A DNA stretch of 64,000 bases from the NCBI RefSeq assembly GCF_003205615.1, contig NZ_PYBV01000013.1:26190-90189 (forward strand). The letters run 5' to 3'. The first letter of the stretch is position 1; each line of letters begins with the position of its first letter. The stretch comes from Micromonospora arborensis (GTDB lineage Bacteria > Actinomycetota > Actinomycetes > Mycobacteriales > Micromonosporaceae). Position numbers and translations under genes: made by a program. A model generated the notes under the pieces. That model was given only the letters and a program-made list of their open reading frames with translations. It made no database searches and was not told where the DNA came from. Below are positions 58,651 to 64,000 of the stretch, one piece after another.

Positions 58651-58665
58651 GCATACCCGGTATGC
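58651..58665. promoter_or_regulatory. GCATACC-C-GGTATGC palindrome between divergent genes
   Basis: A perfect 15-bp palindrome lies between the divergent subtilase and acetyltransferase genes. It shares CATACC-N-GGTATG with the site at 52769, so it is a candidate operator for one regulator acting on both locations. Confidence 0.55.
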
Positions 58666-58732
58666 AAATAAGGGGTCGAAAATATGACGAACCTGCCAAC
58701 CAATAACAGTTTCGGCGGGCATCATCGACCGG

Positions 58733-59290
58733 GTGACCTCCATGAAGGACCGGATGCTCGCCGGCGAGCCCTACCTCGCTGACGATCCAGAGATCATCGC
58801 CGACCTGGACCGGGCCGCTCGGCTGATGGAACGCTTCAACACCAGCCCCGCCGCGGACCCCCAGGCCCGCCTCGCGGCACTCCGCGACCTCCTCGGCGAG
58901 CTGGGCGAGGGCACCTGGATCCGCCCACCGTTCTACTGCGACTACGGCTGGCAGACCCGCATCGGGCCACGCAGCTTCGTCAACTACCACGCGGTCTTCC
59001 TCGACGTCGCACCGATCACCATCGGCGCCGACGTCCAGATCGGACCCAACGTGCAGCTACTCACGCCGACCCACCCGGTGGAGCCCGGCCCACGCCGCGA
59101 CAAGTGGGAGGCCGCAAAGCCGATCACCATCGGCGACAACGCCTGGCTCGGCGGCGGAGCCATCGTGCTGGCCGGCGTGTCGATCGGCGCGAACACCGTC
59201 GTCGGCGCGGGCGCGGTGGTGACCCGGGACCTACCCGCCAACGTGGTCGCCGTCGGCAACCCCGCCCGGCCGGTCCGCGAACTGGACTGA
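58733..59290 (+). CDS. Maltose/galactoside O-acetyltransferase family protein
   Basis: This is a 185-residue left-handed beta-helix acetyltransferase of the LacA/Maa type. The N-terminal MLAGEPYLADDPEI, the catalytic-type His in LLTPTHPVEPGPR, and the end motif VVTRDLPANVVAVGNPARPVR are characteristic. It transfers acetyl groups from acetyl-CoA to a sugar; natural substrates in this family are poorly known. The GTG at 58733 is used; ATG 58742 is another possibility. It is divergent from the subtilase gene. Confidence 0.93.
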   Translation: MTSMKDRMLAGEPYLADDPEIIADLDRAARLMERFNTSPAADPQARLAALRDLLGELGEGTWIRPPFYCDYGWQTRIGPRSFVNYHAVFLDVAPITIGADVQIGPNVQLLTPTHPVEPGPRRDKWEAAKPITIGDNAWLGGGAIVLAGVSIGANTVVGAGAVVTRDLPANVVAVGNPARPVRELD

Positions 59291-59343
59291 CCACGCGCCG
59301 ACCTCGGCGCACTGGATTGACCACGCCGACCTCGACGGGCCGA

Positions 59344-59991
59344 TCAGGCCGCCGGCGGCTCGGGCAGGCGGACCACCAGGTCGGCCCGATCGGCGGTGGG
59401 GCTGATCAGGGCCGCGTTGGCCTCGTCACTGCCCAGCGCCCACTCGCGCGCCTGCTCCGGCGAGCGCCCGTAGGCCACATGTCGGGCGGTCAGCCGACGC
59501 TGGCGCAGCTCGGCGTCCAGATCGAGGAACCACGCCTCGTGCAGCAGCGTCCGCACCTCCTGCCACGGGAAATCCGGCAGCAGCAGGTAGTTGCCCTCAG
59601 TCACCACCAACCGGACCGACGGAGGCACCTCGATCGAGCCGGCCACCGGCTCCTCCAACTCCCGGCGGAACTCCGGCGCGTACACCGAGGTGGGCTCCAG
59701 CCGGCGCAACCGGCGCAGCAACGAGACGTACCCATTGGCGTCGAAGGTGTCCCTCGCGCCCTTGCGGTCCGCGCGGCCCAACCGGACCAGCTGGGACTGC
59801 GCCAGGTGGAAGCCGTCCATCGGCACCAGCCGGGCCGTCGCCCCGAGGGCGGCCACGACCTGCTCGGCCAGCGTGGACTTCCCGGCGCCCGGCGCACCGG
59901 CGATGCCCAACAGTTGTCGAGGGCCCGCCTCGGTCAACGCCAACGCCCGTTGCACCAGTTCGTCGACGGACAGCACCTGAGCCGGTGGCAT
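59344..59991 (-). CDS. P-loop nucleoside/pantothenate-type kinase
   Basis: This is a 215-residue kinase of the uridine-kinase/pantothenate-kinase fold. Walker A is GIAGAPGAGKST near residue 30, followed by PMDGFHLAQ, which fits the substrate-binding D-G-F-H of the family, and the lid region RHVAYGRSPEQAREWALGSDE. Similar proteins are annotated as nucleoside kinase or fructose-type kinase; the substrate is unassigned. Its start codon shares one base with the stop of the SIMPL gene (TGATG), so it is coupled to it in the tyrA operon. Confidence 0.85.
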   Translation of the reverse strand: MPPAQVLSVDELVQRALALTEAGPRQLLGIAGAPGAGKSTLAEQVVAALGATARLVPMDGFHLAQSQLVRLGRADRKGARDTFDANGYVSLLRRLRRLEPTSVYAPEFRRELEEPVAGSIEVPPSVRLVVTEGNYLLLPDFPWQEVRTLLHEAWFLDLDAELRQRRLTARHVAYGRSPEQAREWALGSDEANAALISPTADRADLVVRLPEPPAA

Positions 59992-60641
59992 CAGTCGAGG
60001 ACCGGCGCGCTGATCGTGAACCTCGCCTGCACCGCCGCCTGCACGGTCTGCGGTTGTGGGTCCAGCTCAAGCTCCGGCGGGCCACCACCCGCGCCACCGC
60101 CGGGGGCGAACGCCGCACGGGCGAACATCGGCCGGTCAGCCGGGCCGGCATCGGCCAGCTCAAGCAACGAGGTGACCTGGGCACCGAGCGCCTCAGCGTA
60201 CTCCCGGGCCCGCACCAACGCGTCGCCGATCGCGGCCTGTCGGGCCTCGCGGTGCGCGGGGCTGTCCGGGCGAAGCTCCCACCAGGGCCCGGCCACCTCG
60301 ACCTGGTCCTGGTCGGCCAACCGGAGCATCAGCTCGCCGAGAGCGGTGAAGTCGGTGACGGTGACCGTGGTGGTCACGCTGCCGTGCCAGGCGACCACCC
60401 GCTCGCCCGAGCGCCGGGTCTCCGGTCGCACCCGCAGGTCGCCGGTCTCCCGCCGCGCCACCGCCGGACCGGAGCCGTCCAGCAGCACCCGGATGGCGGC
60501 GGCCCGCTCGGCCAGCCGGGTCAGGGTGGCCTCCCGGTCCCGATCCCGCGCTGTCGCGGTGACCGCGAAACGGGCCAGCTCGGGCGGCACCTCCCGGTAC
60601 GCCTCGCCGCGCACCTGCACCACCGGACCGTCCACCGCCAT
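59991..60641 (-). CDS. SIMPL domain (DUF541) protein
   Basis: This is a 216-residue SIMPL-domain protein (VVQVRGEAYREVPPELARFAVTATARDRDREATLTRLAERA). Unlike most members it has no signal peptide or membrane helix, so it is probably cytoplasmic. The C-terminal half has GALVRAREYAEALG-like text and a Gly-rich stretch. Function is unknown. It follows tyrA by 10 bp and overlaps the kinase gene, forming a three-gene operon. Confidence 0.85.
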   Translation of the reverse strand: MAVDGPVVQVRGEAYREVPPELARFAVTATARDRDREATLTRLAERAAAIRVLLDGSGPAVARRETGDLRVRPETRRSGERVVAWHGSVTTTVTVTDFTALGELMLRLADQDQVEVAGPWWELRPDSPAHREARQAAIGDALVRAREYAEALGAQVTSLLELADAGPADRPMFARAAFAPGGGAGGGPPELELDPQPQTVQAAVQARFTISAPVLD

Positions 60642-60651
60642 ACCCCTCAGC

Positions 60652-61677
60652 CTAGTCAGCCACCGGGATCCGCGCGCTGTAGGAAACGGCGTCCGGGCCG
60701 ATCCGACAACCGGTCAGGTGCCCGCCCGCAGCGCCCAGACCGCGCAGCCAGGCCACCTCGGCGTCATGGTCACCCCCGGCCGGGAACTCCCGGTCCTGAC
60801 CGGCGAACCGCCGGTCCAGCAGCGCCAACCGGGCCGTCCGGGCTTCGGCGTACCGCGCGATGAGCGCGGGTGCGTCGTCGGCCCGCAGCTCCGCGGCCAG
60901 CCCGTCCAGGAACGCACGGACCTCGTCCAGCTCGTGCAGCACGCGGTCGCGGTTGCCGAGGAGCATGTTCGCGGTCCGCTCCGCTGGAGTGCCGGCGACC
61001 CGCGTGCCGTCGGAGAAGCTGCCCGCGGCCAACGCCAGCACCGCGTCGCGCAGCGGCGCCCGCTGCGTCGCCCCGGCCAACGCGCCGGCCAGCAGGTGCG
61101 GCACGTGCGAGGCGAGCGCGGCCGCCGAGTCGTGCGCCGACGCGGACATCGGCACGACCCGCGCACCGAACAACTCCACCAGCAGCCCGGCCAGCCAGCG
61201 GAAGGCGTCCGTCGCGGCGCGCGGCGCCGGGCAGAGCACCCAGGCGGCACCGGCCAGCAGGGTCGGCGAGGCAGCAGTCAGGCCGGCCGACTCCGCGCCG
61301 GCCATCGGATGCCCCGGCACGAACCGGTCGATGAGCCCGAGCCGATCCGCCGCCTCGGCGACCTCGACCTTGGTGCTGCCGACATCGGTGAGCACGCAGC
61401 CGGGCGCGGTCAGCTCGGCCACCCGGGCCAGGGTGCCCGGGAGGGTGGGCAGCGGGCCGCAGAGGAAGACCACGTCCCGGTCGGCCACGGTCTGCTCGAT
61501 CGTGGCCGGGGCGACCACCCCCCGACCCTGGGCTCGATCACGAGTCGCCGGGTCCGGATCCCATCCCGCCACGTCCAGGCCCGCATCGGCCAGGCGCAGC
61601 AGAACGGATCCGCCGATCAGGCCGGTGCCGATCACGGCCGCCCGTACCCGCGTACCGGGCCTGTCCACCATCCGCAC
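60652..61677 (-). CDS. tyrA: Prephenate dehydrogenase
   Basis: This is a 341-residue prephenate dehydrogenase, the tyrosine-specific step that converts prephenate to 4-hydroxyphenylpyruvate with NAD(P)+. The dinucleotide motif is AVIGTGLIGGSVLLRL, followed by DVVFLCGP, VLTDVGSTKVEV, and the catalytic His in VPGHPMAGAESAG. Length fits the single-function form; no ACT domain is present at the C-terminus. The GTG at 61677 has AGGAAGG eight bases upstream, with ATG 61671 as an alternative. First gene of the operon with the SIMPL protein and the kinase. Confidence 0.93.
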   Translation of the reverse strand: MRMVDRPGTRVRAAVIGTGLIGGSVLLRLADAGLDVAGWDPDPATRDRAQGRGVVAPATIEQTVADRDVVFLCGPLPTLPGTLARVAELTAPGCVLTDVGSTKVEVAEAADRLGLIDRFVPGHPMAGAESAGLTAASPTLLAGAAWVLCPAPRAATDAFRWLAGLLVELFGARVVPMSASAHDSAAALASHVPHLLAGALAGATQRAPLRDAVLALAAGSFSDGTRVAGTPAERTANMLLGNRDRVLHELDEVRAFLDGLAAELRADDAPALIARYAEARTARLALLDRRFAGQDREFPAGGDHDAEVAWLRGLGAAGGHLTGCRIGPDAVSYSARIPVAD

Positions 61678-61812
61678 GCCTCGACCTTCCTGCTGGGTGC
61701 GGGACCGACACGGCCCCGACCAGGTCCGGGGCAGAGGATATCGCCGGCCCGAGCCGAGGACCCGGGTGACGGACGCTGTTGAAGGTATTCCGCCGGATCA
61801 CCGACTGACGCC

Positions 61813-61850
61813 GTCCGGGCGGTCGGCTCGCAAGGGTCGACCGCCCGGAC
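61813..61850 (-). terminator. Terminator of the fdxA-dapC operon
   Basis: GTCCGGGCGGTCG (61813-61825) and CGACCGCCCGGAC (61838-61850) form a perfect 13-bp stem with a 12-nt loop, 10 bp after the dapC stop. Confidence 0.85.
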
Positions 61851-61859
61851 CGCGAACGA

Positions 61860-62969
61860 TCAGGCGTCGGCGAGGCGGCCGGCGACCGCTGCGACGTGCT
61901 CGTCGGTCTCGGTCAGCGCAACCCGGACGTGCCGGTTGGCGCTGGGGCCGTAGAAGACGCCGGCCGCGACCAGGATGCCGCGTCGGGCCAGCCAGTCGAC
62001 GGTCTGCCAGCAGTCCTCATCGCGCGTCAGCCAGAGGTAGAGACCGGCCTCCGAGTGCTCGACCGTGAAGCCGGCGCCGGTGAAGGCGGCCGTCAACACC
62101 TCGCGCCGGGCCCGGTAGCGCTCCCGCTGCTCGTCGGCGTGTCGCTCGTCCTGCAGTGCCGCCACCATCGCCGCCTGCACCGGCGCCGGCACGATCATGC
62201 CGGCATGCTTGCGGACCTTCAGCAACTCGGCGACGAGCGCCGGGTCACCGGCCACGAACCCGGCCCGGTATCCGGCGAGGTTGGAACGCTTGGACAGCGA
62301 GTGCAGGGCCAGCACACCGTCGTAGCTGCCACCGCTGACCTGCGGAGACAGCACCGAAACCGGCTCGGCCGACCAGCCGAGGGGCAGGTAGCACTCGTCG
62401 CTGGCGACCACGGCGCCGCGTTCCCGGGCCCAGTCGACCACCTTCCGCAGGTGCGCTGCGGGCAGCACCCGGCCGGTGGGGTTGCCAGGCGAGTTGACCC
62501 AGACCAGGCGCACCCGCGACGTCGGCCCGACCGAGGTGAGCGAGTCGGTGCGGACAACCGTCGCACCCGCCAGCCGGGCCCCGTCCTCGTAGGTCGGGTA
62601 CGCGACCGACGGCACCACCACCACGTCACCCGGGCCGATGCCGAGCAGGGTGGGCAGCCAGGCGACCAACTCCTTCGAGCCGATGGTCGGCAGCACACCG
62701 AGACCGTCGACCCCAGCACCACACGCCCGAGACACCCACGCCGCGATCGCGGCCCGCAACGCCGGGGTGCCGGCGGTCAGCGGATAACCGGGAGCGTCGG
62801 ACGCGTCAGCGAGCGCCTGGCGGATCACCTCGGGCACCGGGTCGACCGGCGTACCCATGGAGAGGTTGATCAGGCCCTCCGGGTGCGCCGCGGCCAGGGT
62901 GGCCGCGGCGTCCAGAGTGTCCCAGGTGAACTCGGGCAGTCGCGACGAGACCGGCGCGGACCGGTTCAG
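61860..62969 (-). CDS. dapC: N-succinyldiaminopimelate aminotransferase
   Basis: This is a 369-residue class I/II PLP aminotransferase of the actinobacterial DapC type. Its role is transamination of N-succinyl-2-amino-6-oxopimelate in lysine synthesis. Visible features are the substrate-side GYPLTAGTPALRAAIAAW, VNSPGNPTG, the DECYLPLGW region, and the PLP lysine in LHSLSKRSNLAGYR. No ATG, GTG or TTG is found near the N-terminus in this frame; the only candidate is a CTG at 62969 overlapping the fdxA stop (CTGA), with GAGGG upstream. The protein then begins NRSAPVSSRLPEFTWDTLD, the family N-terminus. Confidence 0.9.
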   Translation of the reverse strand: MNRSAPVSSRLPEFTWDTLDAAATLAAAHPEGLINLSMGTPVDPVPEVIRQALADASDAPGYPLTAGTPALRAAIAAWVSRACGAGVDGLGVLPTIGSKELVAWLPTLLGIGPGDVVVVPSVAYPTYEDGARLAGATVVRTDSLTSVGPTSRVRLVWVNSPGNPTGRVLPAAHLRKVVDWARERGAVVASDECYLPLGWSAEPVSVLSPQVSGGSYDGVLALHSLSKRSNLAGYRAGFVAGDPALVAELLKVRKHAGMIVPAPVQAAMVAALQDERHADEQRERYRARREVLTAAFTGAGFTVEHSEAGLYLWLTRDEDCWQTVDWLARRGILVAAGVFYGPSANRHVRVALTETDEHVAAVAGRLADA

Positions 62970-63292
62970 TGGCCCTCGCCGCGCGGCGGCTGCGCGGCGA
63001 CGAAGGTGGCGTCCTTCTCCACCTTGCCGACCTTCGAGGCACCACCGGGCGAGCCCAGCTCCTCGAAGAACTCGTAGTTGGCGCCGGTGTAGTCCTTCCA
63101 CTGCTCCGGGACGTCGTCCTCGTAGAAGATCGCCTCCACCGGGCAGACGGGCTCGCAGGCACCACAGTCGACGCACTCGTCGGGGTGGATGTAGAGCATC
63201 CGATTGCCCTCGTAAATGCAGTCGACCGGGCACTCCTCGATGCATGCCTTGTCGAGCACATCCACGCACGGCTCGGCGATGATGTAGGTCAC
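62966..63292 (-). CDS. fdxA: 7Fe/8Fe-type ferredoxin
   Basis: This is a 108-residue ferredoxin with two cluster motifs: an N-terminal set (EPCVDVLDKACIEECPVDC) and a complete CxxCxxCxxxCP (CVDCGACEPVCP). It matches FdxA/FdxC of actinobacteria. The GTG at 63292 has GGAGGAG nearby and gives the conserved start VTYIIAEPCVD. It is co-transcribed with dapC, as in mycobacteria (Rv1177-Rv1178). Confidence 0.95.
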   Translation of the reverse strand: MTYIIAEPCVDVLDKACIEECPVDCIYEGNRMLYIHPDECVDCGACEPVCPVEAIFYEDDVPEQWKDYTGANYEFFEELGSPGGASKVGKVEKDATFVAAQPPRGEGH

Positions 63293-63371
63293 CGGTCTTC
63301 TCCTCCGCAAGACGCGCCGCGATCTCCCGCGACAGTTAGAGCCTAGTATCTCGCCGGGGAGGGGGTCGATC

Positions 63372-64000
63372 GTGCTCCGACAGCAGGATGTGGGACACCG
63401 GATCGTAGTCCGCCGGATTGTGGGGATTCGCGAAGGGCGCCCGCTCTTTTCCGATGCCCTCGGCGAGCTGGTCGAGCTGAGCGAGACTCATCTCACGCTC
63501 TCCACGGCACACGGCGAGCTACGCGTCCCGGTAGCGCAGGTCCACCGCGCCAAGCGGGTGCCGCCGACCCGTCGGCCGACCGCCGCAGCGGTCGTGGCGC
63601 TCGAACGGGCCGCCGACGAGGCCTGGCCGGCACCGACGCGGGACCGGCTCGGTGACTGGCTGCTCCGCGCGGCTGACGGCTGGACCGGACGGGCCAACTC
63701 CGCGCTGCCGGTCGGCGACCCGGACCGACCGCTACCCGCCGCCGTGGACGCGGTCGAGCGCTGGTACGCCAAGCAGGGCCAACCACCGATGATCAACACG
63801 CCGCTGCCACTCGCCGCCCCGGTCGGCGCCGAGTTGGACGCCCGCGGCTGGGGCGCCCGCCCGCCGGTACTGGTGCAGACCGCTCCGCTCCCCCTGCTGA
63901 CGTCGGCGCCCGTCGGAACCCTGCCCACCCGCCCAGCGGGAGCCGGCGCAGTGGGGGTCGGCGCGGCGGGAGCCAGCGCGGCGGGAGCCGGCGCAGTGGG
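63372..64000 (+). CDS. N-terminal part of a GNAT-like protein (3' truncated by window edge)
   Basis: The frame opens at a GTG (63372) with GGAGGGGG upstream and stays open to the window end. The first 65 residues (GHRIVVRRIVGIREGRPLFSDALGELVELSE, then VAQVHRAKRVPP) look like the small beta-barrel found before the acetyltransferase domain in actinobacterial GNAT proteins encoded beside fdxA. The following part (ALERAADEAWPAPTRDRLGDWLLRAADGWTGRANSALPVGDP) is also typical. The end is an Ala/Gly/Val repeat (GAGAVGVGAAGASAAG) that has expanded in tandem. The acetyltransferase core itself may lie outside the window. Confidence 0.65.
   Translation, partial: MLRQQDVGHRIVVRRIVGIREGRPLFSDALGELVELSETHLTLSTAHGELRVPVAQVHRAKRVPPTRRPTAAAVVALERAADEAWPAPTRDRLGDWLLRAADGWTGRANSALPVGDPDRPLPAAVDAVERWYAKQGQPPMINTPLPLAAPVGAELDARGWGARPPVLVQTAPLPLLTSAPVGTLPTRPAGAGAVGVGAAGASAAGAGAV

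Overview
The window is high-GC actinobacterial DNA. Gene content, codon bias towards G/C in third positions and frequent GTG starts suggest Micromonosporaceae, most likely Micromonospora or a close relative; this genus-level placement is an inference from gene order and protein style, not from a marker search. It looks like chromosomal core sequence: no rRNA operon, prophage, CRISPR array, insertion sequence or large biosynthetic cluster was seen.

Layout. 0-6.3 kb: end of rsgA, hisN, an EamA-like membrane protein, a GT4 glycosyltransferase, an SDR oxidoreductase, a STAS/HATPase fusion regulator and a DUF5709 protein. 6.3-14.1 kb: a two-component pair (MacS-like kinase plus NarL-type regulator), an anti-sigma-type ATPase, prs, glpK, purC, an orphan sugar-type binding lipoprotein and a small membrane protein. 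14.5-15.7 kb: two identical initiator tRNA genes, each with its own terminator, then a frameshifted ECF sigma gene with a short partner ORF. 15.8-51 kb holds a scaffold that I recognise from mycobacteria (Rv3193c-Rv3202c order): UPF0182, PDZ-Lon protease, DUF2342, ThiF-like protein, ABC1 kinase, whiB7, uvrD2, mycoredoxin, nudC, adnB, adnA. It is interrupted by an MFS transporter, an XRE/DUF397 pair, two M16 peptidases, a sulfonate uptake operon (ssuABC plus an Rrf2 regulator) with a truncated ssuD remnant, a DEAD-box helicase and cspA. 51-64 kb: two LOG-family proteins, three lysine/diaminopimelate genes (dapE, dapD, dapC), a large secreted subtilase, an acetyltransferase, tyrA with two small partners, ferredoxin fdxA, and the start of a GNAT-like gene that runs off the end.

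How the parts work together. AdnA/AdnB form a helicase-nuclease for double-strand break resection, and UvrD2 is a further DNA helicase. WhiB7, UvrD2 and mycoredoxin sit together as a stress and redox group; the whiB7 leader carries a well-supported upstream ORF, a hairpin around the uORF stop and a Rho-independent terminator, the layout expected for ribosome-mediated attenuation. dapD, dapE and dapC serve diaminopimelate synthesis, and tyrA serves tyrosine synthesis.

The most unusual non-coding signals are: (i) five intergenic hairpin elements whose outer arms all carry GATC, two of which are near-identical copies; (ii) the whiB7 leader; (iii) three evenly spaced DnaA-box-like 9-mers ahead of the ThiF-like gene; (iv) a perfect TTCCTAC-N7-GTAGGAA palindrome at the ssu promoter; (v) a CATACC-N-GGTATG palindrome present upstream of two unrelated transcription units. 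None of these was checked computationally.
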